Below, one piece after another: positions 10,200 to 20,600 of a DNA stretch of 64,000 nt. Source of the stretch: Thereva unica (Eukaryota; Arthropoda; Insecta; Diptera; Therevidae); NCBI GenBank assembly GCA_949987705.1, contig OX465282.1, positions 83,936,070 through 84,000,069 of the forward strand, in the 5' to 3' direction. The position numbers were made by a program, and so were the translations under genes. Below the pieces are notes generated by a model that saw nothing but the letters and a program-made list of their open reading frames with translations, was not told the DNA's origin and did no database searches. The first letter of the stretch is position 1. Every line of letters starts with the position of its first letter.

Positions 10200-10341
10200 T
10201 TTTGTTCCTTTACTTGTTTGTACTCTAAAATATATTCAGTGATTTCTTCATTGCCATCATCATCAGGGGCTTTCCAGTACAAAGTTAATGAATCGTGCAT
10301 GATATCAAGAGGTTCTGGTGTCTTCGGAGCGCTTGGTGGTC
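10200..10341 (-). CDS. sls: sls exon, first half of FN3 domain 1 (window exon 16)
   Basis: A 142-bp exon, phase 1 to phase 2. It reads RPPSAPKTPEPLDIMHDSLT and LYWKAPDDDGNEEITEYILE, the A-C strands of a fibronectin III domain with the Pro-rich start, the conserved Trp and the DDDG turn. The donor is CAAAA|GTAAGA at 10199. The domain is completed in the next exon, 60 bases downstream. This is the only phase-2 junction in the window. Confidence 0.92.
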
Positions 10342-10396
10342 CTTTAAAGAAATCAAAAATTATTTTTTGTTTGTTTTTAAATTAATTATGTCTTAC

Positions 10397-10687
10397 TTGT
10401 AATGATTAAACGTATACTAGCTTCAGCATCACCACTGGGATTACTTAATTTAAGTGTATAGTTTCCTTCGTCATCATTAACCACCTTTCTGATAGTTAGG
10501 CTTGCTGATTGTTCATCAATAGTTGGTTCGGTCCGTTTTGTTTTCTTAATGACAGTGCTTGATGTTGTCCATGTGGCTTCTGGCCTTGGTGCACCAGTAA
10601 ATTTAACATTGAATGTAACGTCGTCATTTTCTTTAACTTTGTATGTTTTATCCTTGTCCGATGTAATAATTGGTGGTTTTTGTATTT
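10397..10687 (-). CDS. sls: sls single-Ig exon (window exon 15)
   Basis: A symmetric 97-codon exon encoding one Ig domain, EIQKPPIITSDKDKTYKVKE to GDAEASIRLIIT. The tryptophan is present (EATWTTSSTV). Both cysteine positions are non-Cys (VTFNVKF and YTLKLSN), as in myosin-associated Ig domains of projectin and twitchin. The acceptor is TTCTTAG at 10689-10688 and the donor is ACAA|GTAAGA. It directly precedes the Ig/FN3 region. Confidence 0.92.
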
Positions 10688-10819
10688 CTAAGAAATAAAA
10701 CATACATTATTAATTTGAGGATTTTTTTGGGTAAACAATAAGTGAGGGGTTTTTAAATGAAAATACTAAAATCAACACATGCATAATATGCTAATACTAA
10801 TAGTATATAAATATTATCG

Positions 10820-13573
10820 CCAGTTTCGTAAAACCAAATGGAAGGGGGTGGGGCGAATGGCTAACAAAGACCTCGGAAAGTGGCCCCGATTTGGTAGTTT
10901 TGTTAAAACCCGAGAAGATTTACTGCAGACGAGCATCTAGCAGTTCTGTCAGCAAGTCCTAGTGTCACCTCCCCGGCGGTGCCTCCTGGGGTACTTCTTC
11001 GGAAGGAGCTAAAGGGTGACGAGCGAATGGCGAGCTCTCGGCGCCACAAAACAGAGTTTTAAGTCGGTTCGGCTGAAGATTAGCAACCCGCTCCTACAAA
11101 AAACACCATTGCTACGAATTGGTGCCTCGGAATCGGATGGACAACACGGCGACGACTTTTCCTTTTCGAACAAGGACACGAATGGGATCATGGAATGTGA
11201 GAGCACTGCTTGCTGATGGACGCCTGGATGAAGTCCTTAATGAGATGAGTCGTTAAAAAATCAAGATCAGCGAGACCAGATGGTTCGACGCGGGGAAAAA
11301 TATCTGCCCAAACGGTGAGTCTTTCTTATGCCGGGTTTCCACCAAACAGACAAAACAAGAAACAGAAACAAAAACGGGTTTTGCCAACAAAAATGTCAAT
11401 GTTTTGTAAAAATCGAAGTTTTAAAAACATTTTTGTCGGAGAATAGTGTTTTTACAAACAAAACGCTGTCCCATCTCGAGTGGGTAAAGCAGAACAAAAC
11501 AAAATTTTAAAAACAAAACAGTTTTTTAAAACCCGGAAACCCGGCATTATATTCTGCTAGAAACGTTTCGTTGAAAGCCGTAGGAATGGCCTTGGCGTAA
11601 TACTCACCAAAGAAGCCAGGTCCAGCCTCATGGACTGGTCACCAGTTTCTGAGAGGATTATTACCGTGCGCCTGCGTACCAGACTAAGAAGTACGCTAGT
11701 CCAATCCTACGCTTCAGCTGAAGACGCAGAGGCTTTTCGCTCTATTCCAAGGAGAGACTTCATTGTTTTAATGGGTGACCTAAACGCACAGATCGGCCTC
11801 AACAATACCGGCCTTGAACACACAATAGGAATTCAAAGCATATAGGTCATGTCTATAACAGCAAAGGTGAGCTTTTCGTTGACTTTTGTAGTTGTGGTGG
11901 TGGAACTTACTTTTGTCCCAAGAAGATACACAAAGAGACCTGGGTTTCGCCCGATGATAAAACGATAAACCGTAGATGGAGAACTATTCTAGAGAATGTC
12001 AGGAGCTTTAAGGGAGCAGACACTGGAAGTGACGACCATTTGATAGTAGCAACTATTCGCCTTAAAATTGCCACAATCAGAAGCGTCCAACGCGATGCCA
12101 TAAACCGTAGAAAGTTTAACGTAGACTTTCTGCGGGACAGCATTAAAAGGTGAGAATGTGCTGGGAAACTACAAAAGCAACAATAATGCACAGTCAATAC
12201 GAATCACCACCCGTCTACCATCCAAAACAGAAATAGTAACCGCTATATCTGCAATGACCAATGGTAAAGCAGCTGGAAAAGATGCCACCCCGCCAGAATT
12301 ATAAAAGGCCGACTCAAGCCTCGTAGCAGATGCACTACAGCCAATCCTGAAAAAAGCATGGAACACCTGCACCTTTCCGGAGGATTGGACGAAAGGTATC
12401 ATAGTCAAAATAGCAAAAAGGTGGGACCTAATAACATGACAATTGGAGAGACATCTGTCTATTATCTACCGTGGGTAAAATCTTGTAAGGAGAAAGCGTT
12501 TGACTCGGTTAATAGGAACTTTATATGGCAGGCACTACGGCAACGTGGACTACCTGATAAAATAATAGAATTGATAAAAGCACTATACAACAATTCCAAA
12601 TGCAGAGAGTTTTAATTAATGGAAAAAAATAAAATTATCCGACAGCTTTGAGGTGAGTTTAGGAGTACGACTTTCGTTTTTACTATTTCTTATAGTAATA
12701 AAAAACATCCTTGTCAGCGCTCTAGATAAGGGAAGGCGGCATACAATGGAGAGTGATAGACCGCCTTGAGGATCTCGACTACGCGGATGATATCTGTTTG
12801 CTGGCCCGCAAGCATCAGGGCCAAAAAAATATGTTGAACAATTTGACAACAGAAAGTAGTCCAGCAGGCTTAAGGCTGAGTCCGAATAAAAGCAATAAAA
12901 TGAGGATAAATGCAAACACCCTTGAACGAACTGCGCTGAATAACCGTGACGTGGAACTGGCAAATAAATTCTGCTACCTCGAGAGTATTATTACCGAAAA
13001 CGGCGGGGCAGAAGAACATGTCAGTTCGAGTATAAATAAAGCACGAAGCGCATATGCATGCCCGTTCCGCATATGGAGATCAACCCAGATCACAAATAAC
13101 ACCAAATTGCGGCTGTTCAACTCCAACGTTAAGGCAGTTGTTTTGTACGGTTGCGAAACATGGAAAGTCTCCCAATTCATCACAGGGCGCCTACAAGTTT
13201 TTATCAACAGATGCCTACATAGTATCCTAAAAATCCGCTGGCCAAATAGAATTTCTAATGAAGAACTATGGCGCCATGCCGGCTAAGAATGTAAAGACGA
13301 CCAAATCAGGCGAAGGAAATGGAATTGGATTGGCCATACCTTGCAAAGCGAAAACGAGAATCTAGCGAAACAGGCCCTTGACTGGAATCCGCAAGGATCC
13401 CGTCGAGTCGGAAGAACTAGAACAACGTGGAGGAGAACCCTATTATCAGATGTCGCAACAACTGGGAGATCCTGGTCGGAGCTGAGAACTGTCACACAAA
13501 ACAGAGTCCGCTGGAGGGCCACTGTTTCCGCCCCATGTCCCATGAGGGATTGAAGGAGACTAAGAAGAAGAAG
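10820..13573 (+). mobile_element. Degraded LINE (endonuclease plus reverse transcriptase) antisense in a titin intron
   Basis: A non-LTR retrotransposon occupies nearly the whole intron 10688-13602. The 5' part is GC-rich. The endonuclease begins near 11166 (TRMGSWNVRALLADGRLDEV, then KIKISETRW) and continues from 11547 (EARSSLMDWSPVSERIITVR; RRDFIVLMGDLNAQIG). Part of the central region seems deleted near 12150. The reverse transcriptase is seen as AISAMTNGKAAGKDA (12240), LDYADDICLLARKHQGQKNM with an intact YADD box (12771), VVLYGCETW (13137) and the tail RRKWNWIGHTLQSENENLAK (13310). It ends in AAG repeats at 13562-13573. Stops and frameshifts make it inactive. The protein style is RTE-like but I would not fix the clade. 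Confidence 0.8.
11329..11546. mobile_element. MITE with TTA target duplication nested inside the LINE
   Basis: The ends TGCCGGGTTTCC (11329) and GGAAACCCGGCA (ending 11546) are perfect reverse complements, and the interior is rich in AAAACAAAA text in both orientations. TTA flanks both sides (11326-11328 and 11547-11549). Removing the element and one TTA restores the LINE endonuclease frame across the junction. The 3-bp TTA duplication is typical of PIF/Harbinger elements. Confidence 0.85.
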
Positions 13574-13602
13574 ATTGATTTATCATAACATAAAAAACTT
13601 AC

Positions 13603-14979
13603 CTTGTACTTTAAGTTGTGATTTTGTTTTAACATTAGCAGCAATACAACTATATTCAGCTTCATCATCATCTTGGACATCATGCACAACTAATCTTCTT
13701 ATTGTAGCTTCAACTGATACAGTATATTTCGGAGTCTTTGGTAGTGGCTTGCCATTCTTAAACCATGTTAATTCAACATCTGGTTCAGACAGTTCAACAG
13801 TAAATTCAGCATCTGTTGATTTTGTGGCCAATGTAACATCAGGCAGTTTCAAAGTGAAATCAACAATTGGCTTCTCTACAGTCAAGCGTGCAGAAGAAAC
13901 TTGTTCACCAACTTGGCAAGAATAAACACCAGCATCATCTGTTTCTGATTTGTAAATCTTCAATTTCTGACGTTTGCCATCAATACTAAGTTGAACATGT
14001 TCAGAAAACTTAAGCTCTTTATCATCCTTATACCATTTAACAAGGGCATCACCTTTTGTAAGCTCAATTTCAAATTGAGCCTTTTCACCTTTAACTACAG
14101 TTAAATCATCCATTTGCTTAACTATTTGTGGTGGTAATTCAATTACTATGAGTTCAGCTGAACATTCTTGATCTTCAAGGACGCATGTATATTCACCTTC
14201 ATCATGTACTGTGGCATGTTGGACAATTAATTTTCGCACTTTACCTTCTTTAACAAACTTAAGATTCTTATTCTCAGGTGTTAAAGGTTCGAAATCTTTC
14301 TTCCATACAACATCCGCGGTGTCTGATGTTAACTCAACTTCAAGAATTGCAACTTCATTTTCTGTTACTTCATAATCTTGAAGGTATCGTGTAAACTCTG
14401 GTTTACGTTCAAGTACTTCAAGAGTTGTATGAGTTTCCTTTCCTTTAACGGTACATTTATAATCACCAGCATCACGTAGTGATGTATTCTTAATTATGAG
14501 TTTGTGTGCTTTTCCATCTTGTACAACAACACGATGATCCATACCAGTTAATTCCTTATTATTGTGGAACCATTTTGTTGAAACAATATGAGATGTTTCG
14601 CATTCTAGTGTTAGTGATTGTGATTCTTCAATGCTGTAGTTCTTCTTCAGTTTCTTAGTAAATATAACTTCATCAACTTCCACAATAACTCGAGCTCCGT
14701 GTGATGCCTTTCCGACTGGATTGCTAGCTATGCACTTATAGTCACCAGAATCAGTTTCGGAATTTGCATTTGTTATTACCAGCTCGATAGTTTCACCATC
14801 ATAAGTCTGTTTAATCTTGTCCGATGGTATAAGTGGTGAATTGTTGAAAAGCCAACTAACTTCCGGAACTGGATTGCCAGTAACTTTTGCTGGTAATCGA
14901 ATTGTACCATGTTGTGGCACAAATTGTTCTTCAAAACGTTCAACAAATAGTGGTGGTTCAGCATTTCCACCGGCCGCTT
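13603..14979 (-). CDS. sls: sls exon with five tandem Ig domains (window exon 14)
   Basis: A 1,377-bp symmetric exon with 459 codons and five Ig domains almost without linkers. They start at PPLFVERFEEQFVP, VIFTKKLKKNYSIEE, KPEFTRYLQDYEVTE, PPQIVKQMDDLTVVK and VDFTLKLPDVTLATK. Each has the W and the D-G-Y-C pattern (SGDYKCIASN, AGDYKCTVKG, EGEYTCVLED, AGVYSCQVGE, EAEYSCIAAN). The middle domains, with short KGKE- or EDQE-type F-G turns, resemble the obscurin/projectin tandem type. The donor CAAG|GTAAGT at 13602 lies only about 30 bases from the end of an antisense LINE. Confidence 0.94.
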
Positions 14980-15176
14980 CTAAAATTTAAATACAATAAA
15001 AATTATTAATAAGAATTTTTTTTTAATTTGTGTTTAAGCTGGAATTTATTGTTTGACAAATGACAGTTATTTTTTATGTTAGACAGGTAATATAGGAAGT
15101 TGCATTAAAACTGGAAAGATTTTTGCATGGTATATTAAATATATAAAAGCATATTTCTGTATATTACTTAGTGTAC

Positions 15177-16142
15177 CTTCAATAGTTAGATATGCTGCAG
15201 TTTCAACAGATCCCATTGGATTAACGGCCTTTACAGTATATTCACCCTTTTCAGCAAGTGTTGGTGAAATCAGTGTTAATGTGTGTGTATCCTTATCAGA
15301 TTTAATTGTGCCCTTAACTGGTTTACCATCTTTGTACCAAGTAACTTTTGGTTTTGGATTACCAACAATTGTCGTACTCAAGACAACACTTTCACCTTCA
15401 CGAATTATCATATTACGGAGAGGCTCAAGTACTTGTGGTGGTTCCTTGTCACCAGTTTTTACCTTAAGAATAATCGGAAGCTTGGATTCGCCTTCTCTAT
15501 TTCTAGCAATAACTTCATATGTTCCTTGCTGTGATCGTTGTACTTTTGTGATATGAACGACACTGCAGTACATGTGCATATCGGATTCAATTACAACTTT
15601 AACATTCTTCTCTGATATAACTTCTTCTCCATTAAACATCCATACTATTTCTGGTTCTGGGACAGCTACTAATCGGCATTCCAGTATAACATTATTTCCT
15701 TCATCAACGCACTGTGCTTTTGGTTTTCGTGAGAATGTCGGTGGTATGCCTTCTAGAATATCAGCTAAAGATGATTCACGCGATAGACTTCTTCTAGAAA
15801 GTCCTGTTGCATCTGAACCATGATCGGACAAAGGTGTCTCAACAACTAATTCGGTTGTGCTAGATGCAAAACCAGCTGCATTTTTAGCAACACAAGTGAA
15901 TGTTCCAGCATCTTCAGGAAATACTTCACGAATAATAAGTGTTGCCACATTATCATCATCATAATACATTTGGAAATCTTGTGATGGCTTTATAATAGCT
16001 GTTTGCCTAAACCATGTTATTTGCGGTCTTGGATTTCCTTCAACCTTGCATTCAAATTGTACGGTGTAACCATCAGGTGTATGAATTGGTTGAAGTTTTT
16101 CAATAAATCTTGGGGCCAACGATCTCTCTTCAGGGGCAGGTC
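15177..16142 (-). CDS. sls: sls exon with three Ig domains and a Ser-rich linker (window exon 13)
   Basis: A 966-bp symmetric exon. Ig 1 is residues of about 8-105 (APRFIEKLQPIHTPDGYTVQ, FECKVEGNPRPQITW, DAGTFTCVAKNAAG). A linker of about 30 residues holds SRRSLSRESSLADILEG, with basic-directed serines that are plausible phosphorylation sites. Ig 2 follows (PPTFSRKPKAQCVDEGNNVI, EIVWMFNG), then Ig 3 (PPQVLEPLRNMIIREGESVV, KVTWYKDGKPV). Ig 1 has both cysteines; Ig 2 and Ig 3 have altered F-strand cysteines (YEVIARN, YTVKAVN). The acceptor is AACAAAG at 16144-16143 and the donor is GAAG|GTACAC. Confidence 0.93.
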
Positions 16143-16207
16143 CTTTGTTAATCACAAAAACATTATATTTAAGACGTTCACAAACACATATGAGTAATAA
16201 TACTTAC

Positions 16208-16456
16208 TTTCAAATACAGGCAATTTATCAATCTTTTCATTTAATTTCTTCTGTACAAATTGTGTGTAGCTAACAGCATCCATAAGATATTGTTTTGGTA
16301 CCCATCCTTCTTCTTCGGTCAAGTGCTTCTTAATAAGCCACCAGTCGGTATTGTGTCGACCCATAACATAAACCTTTTCACCTTCAACTAGATTTATTGC
16401 TTCATCGTGATCAGCTATATATGTGCAAATCGAATACATAACATCCTCTTCGGTTT
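16208..16456 (-). CDS. sls: sls SH3-domain exon (window exon 12)
   Basis: A symmetric 83-codon exon. After ETEEDV it encodes an SH3 domain: MYSICTYIADHDEAINLVEG (the ALYDY/E-L motif, degenerate), EKVYVMGRHNTDWWLIKKHL (the paired tryptophans), and GWVPKQYL (the G-W-P-Y motif). A helical tail follows (SYTQFVQKKLNEKIDKLPVF). Insect titin has a single SH3 domain between the PEVK region and the C-terminal Ig domains, and this is its position. The ligand is probably a proline-rich peptide, perhaps PEVK itself as proposed for nebulin-type SH3 domains; that is inference. The donor is GAAA|GTAAGT. Confidence 0.93.
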
Positions 16457-17263
16457 CTGTTTGTTGTTAGAAAATATATTATATTAAAAAATGGCTTATG
16501 ACTAGCGATATGAAAACAATGTTTATTATTATAAGATTTTGTCTGAAAATTATTTAATAAGTTTAGATTTCTGCTAAAGAACATTTTCTCGAAAGGTGAA
16601 TTTGTATCCGACGTTTTTCTGTCGTACCGCCAATCAGAATCAATTACTGCGATATCAAATTATTTCTGATTGGTTGAATTAAAAAAAAAACTAATAAATT
16701 AAAAAACACGACGCCCTTGTAGCAAATGATAGTCAATGAGTGTATGTTAAATATACAAGGTACCGTCTAACTACTGTAGAAAATATTAACTTTAAATAGT
16801 CGTTTTGTTAAGCATCATACAATTATCGTATACTATGTATAATCTGAATTTTTGCAGTCGGAGTATACAAACGCTACGAGAATAACTAATTAAAACTGTA
16901 CCCCGTTTTTAGCCAGTTCACCCAATCAAATATCGAACTCATCCTAGCATACTAGGTGAGGCGCGCCATCTAGACCTTCGGTATTTCAACATTAGTAGGT
17001 CATATACTGAGAGGAAATTGTACGTGCCACTCCTAAGGAGTTAACCGCGGGTTTTCTTGCAGCATTGCGTGTTTTACTACAAAAAGCGTTTTGCCCACAC
17101 ACTACACGTTCTTTCCTGCGCGCAAGATTTTGAGCTTTCGAAAGAGATGAAAAAGTCAATAGGAATTGTTGTTGCGTCTTGGAGTGTGGGGTGTGGAATT
17201 TGTAAATTATGAACGTTCCAAGTGCCCAGACAAAATCTTATTTTATAAAAAAATAAAGCTTAC
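16457..17263. other. Intron upstream of the SH3 exon
   Basis: 807-bp AT-rich intron. It contains a short inverted pair CCAATCAGAA (16629) and TTCTGATTGG (16665) and a GC-richer block near 16960-17060, both possibly old repeat debris. I see no exon or RNA gene. Confidence 0.5.
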
Positions 17264-17305
17264 CTTCGATATGCATTTCTTTCTTCAAACTCAATGAAGC
17301 CTCCT
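17264..17305 (-). CDS. sls: sls 42-bp microexon before the SH3 exon (window exon 11)
   Basis: A 14-codon symmetric exon: EEASLSLKKEMHIE with the split codon. The acceptor is TTTACAG at 17307-17306 and the donor is GAAG|GTAAGC at 17263. It joins the PEVK region to the SH3 exon in frame and could be a cassette exon. Confidence 0.75.
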
Positions 17306-17622
17306 CTGTAAATAAAATAGTATTAACCACATGCCTTCACCTATTTGATAAAAAACAATTAGCAAACAAACACCACATTCTAAAGTGTTACAGTATAGTA
17401 TTAAACTGTTCTAGCGTACTACTATTGTTATCATAGAGTGGTTAGTCGCATAATAACTTTAAATTACCTCGCCTGCATTCTGTTATCATATAAGCGTTAA
17501 AAGCTTTAATTTAGCCTAAAAATCTATCATATTTTTTATATCAATTTGAAAATATAAGTGTTTTAAATAAGCAAACTGAAAAAGCAAGAGTATAAAATTT
17601 ATAATATTGCTTTTATAATAAC

Positions 17623-20600
17623 CTTGCAAGTAAGTTTGCTGTGACGGTTTCCTCTTCTTCTTGACTGTCAATGAATCCTCTTCATATGTAACAGAATCAG
17701 AGCGCTTCTTAAGACCAATATGAATTTCCTCATCATCTTCATGCTGAATTGAATATCTAGGCTTTTGATGTTTCTTTTTGAGCTTAAGTTGAACACTATC
17801 TGGTGCCATTTCTTTTTCGAAGTATTCTTCTGGTTCTTCAACATCATACATTGTATCCTCGCCCTCACTGCTATCATCAATAACTTCTTCAATAATTGGA
17901 CCTTCACCATCATCAACTTCTTGTACAATTCTTATATTTGCTTCTCCAGCCTCTTCTGAATAAACCTTTTGTCTTGTTTTCTTTAGCTTAACCTTACCAG
18001 ACATTGAAATCTCTTCTTCTGCATAAGAGTCCAAAGATATTTTAAATTCTTGTTCGATATCTTCTTTTGTTGTTGTAGTCTTCGGTCTAAATGTAACATT
18101 CTCAACATCAGTATAGGCTGGAACTTCAGGACGTGATGGTCTCTTCTTCTTCAGTTTTTTAATTGTTATTTCCTCTTCTTGTAATTCCTCAAATGATGGT
18201 TGTTGTTTTGGTTTAGACTTCTTAGGCACAACAAACTCTTCGATATCTTCACCTTCTTCATATTCTTCCATTCTTTTAACTTTAAGCTCGACACTAACTT
18301 CATCTTCAGTTTTTGGTCTTTGTGGACGTTTCTTAGTTACTGTCGCGGCCTCCTCTACACCTTCTGTAATTGTCTTACGTCTTGGTGTTTTAACATTATA
18401 TTCCTCTTCATCCAAATCTTCAACGGATGGTTGAGGTTTCGGTTTAGATTTTTTAGCAACAAGGAATTCTTCAACATCTTCGCCTTCTTCATATTCTTCC
18501 ATTCTTTTAACTTTAAGCTCAACACTAACTTCATCCTCGGTTTTTGGTTTCTTTGGACGTTTCTTAAGAACAGTTGCTGCTTCTTCAACATCCTCTGTTA
18601 TTGTCTTGCGTCTTGGTGTTTTAACACTATATTCCTCTTCATCCAAATCTTCAACGGATGGTTGAGGTTTCGGTTTAGATTTTTTAGCAACAAGGAATTC
18701 TTCAACATCTTCGCCCTCTTCATATTCTTCCATTCTTTTAACTTTAAGCTCAACACTAACTTCATCCTCGGTTTTTGGTTTCTTTGGACGTTTCTTAAGA
18801 ACAGTTGCTGCTTCTTCAACATCCTCTGTTATTGGCTTGCGTCTTGGTGTTTTAACACTATATTCCTCTTCTTCCAATTCTTCAACAGATGGCTGAGGTT
18901 TCGGTTTTGGTTTAGGCTTCTTTTTGATAATGGCCTCTTCAATAATTTCTTCTTCAACAATTTCTTCTGGTTCTTGTTCTATAACCTTCTTGATCACTAA
19001 TTCAGCTGCTGCTTCATCAACCGGTTTTGGTTTTTCTGGTCGCTTCTTCTTAATGGTAACATCTTCTGTTGGCTGTTCTTTTGGCTCTTCTTGTTTTTGT
19101 TTCACCTTAAATTCTACTGAAGTTTCTTCTTCTTCTTCTTGTACAACCTTTTGAGGACGTTTTGGCTTGAGTGTTACTTCCTCAACAATTTCTTCAACTT
19201 TTTCAGTTGGCTTCTTAATGGTTATCTTAGCCTCTTCGGTTTCTTCAGCAGGCTTCTTTGGTTTTTTAGGTTTCTTAAGAGTTAATTGTTCTTCAACAAC
19301 TTCCTCTTCTTGTTTCTTTTCAACTAATTTAACCTTGAAGGCTTCTGGTTCCTCTTCCTTTGGTTTCGGTTTTTGCTTTTTAATTGTAACCTTTTCGGGC
19401 TCTTCTTCCTTAGGCTCTTCTTTTGGTTTTTCTTCGGGTTCTTCTTCTTTGACAATAATTTCGTGTACCTTTTCCTCTTTAACTTCTTCCGTTATCTTAA
19501 CTTTAAGCTCAGCTGCCTCTTCTTCTATTACTGGCTTCTTCGGTTTTGGTTTCTTTTTAAAGGAAACTTCTTCAGTAACTTCTTCAGTTGGTTTTTTAGG
19601 TTTAAGACTAACTGCGACCTCAAATTCTTCCGGTTTTTCTTCTTTGGGCTCCTTCTTCTTTACTGTAAACGATTCTTCAATTTGTTCTTCAACTTCTTCT
19701 TTGGGTTTACGTTTAATTATTTTAACTTCTTCAACTGGTTCCTCTTTCGGTTGTTCTTTTGGTTTTTTCTTCTTAATAGTTATAACTTCTTGTTTTTCTT
19801 CTTCTGGTTCGGTTTCTTTTAGCTTAACTTCATATGATTTTTCTTCAACTATTTTTGGTTCCTCTTTTGGTGTTTCTTCTTTAACCTTAACCTTCTTCTT
19901 TGGTTCTGGCTTTTCTTCTGGAACCTTTTCGGTTATCTTAATATCATATGGTTTCTCTTCAGGTACCGCTTCTTCGACAACAGGTTCTTCTACTTTAACA
20001 ATAACTTCTTCCACAGTTTCTTCTTCTTTTGGTACAGATTCTTTACGTGTTACTTTAAGTTCTGCCGCGGCTTCTTCTGCTACGGGCTTCTTTGGTTTCT
20101 TTTTCTTTATAGTTACCTTTTCTGTACTCTCTTCTGGTTCTTTTGGTGTTGTTAGTTTGACTTGAACTTCAAAATCTTCTTGAGGTTCTTCTTTTGGTAC
20201 TTTCTTTTTAATAGAGAAAGATTCTTCAATGACTTCTTCTTCTTTAGGTTCTTCTGGAACTTCTCTCTTTGGCTCTACTAATTTAACCGTGAAATCTTGA
20301 GGTTCTTCTACCTTCTCCTCTGGTTTTGGCTTCTTTTTTCTTTTTATTATAGTTTGTGTTTCTTCTATAACTTCTTCTTCTCGTTGTTGATAATCTTTTA
20401 CGGTTACTTGAAGTTCAGCTGGCTCTTCTTCTTTTGGCTCTATTACCTTCTTTTTAATTGTAAATTCTTCAACTGTTTCCACTTTTTTAGGCTCTTCCGG
20501 CTCTTTGAAAGCAACTTGAACTTCATATTCTTTTATTTCTTCTTTCTTTTTCGGTTTCTTGATACTAACTTTAACTTCTTCTTCTACTACTTTTTCTTCA

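Noticed and set aside
17516..17622. Extension of the PEVK frame past 17623 to a stop at 17516
   Set aside because: The added residues are hydrophobic and unlike the exon (NFILLLFQFAYLKHL). The GTTATT donor at 17622 keeps phase 1 into the microexon, so the extension is intron.
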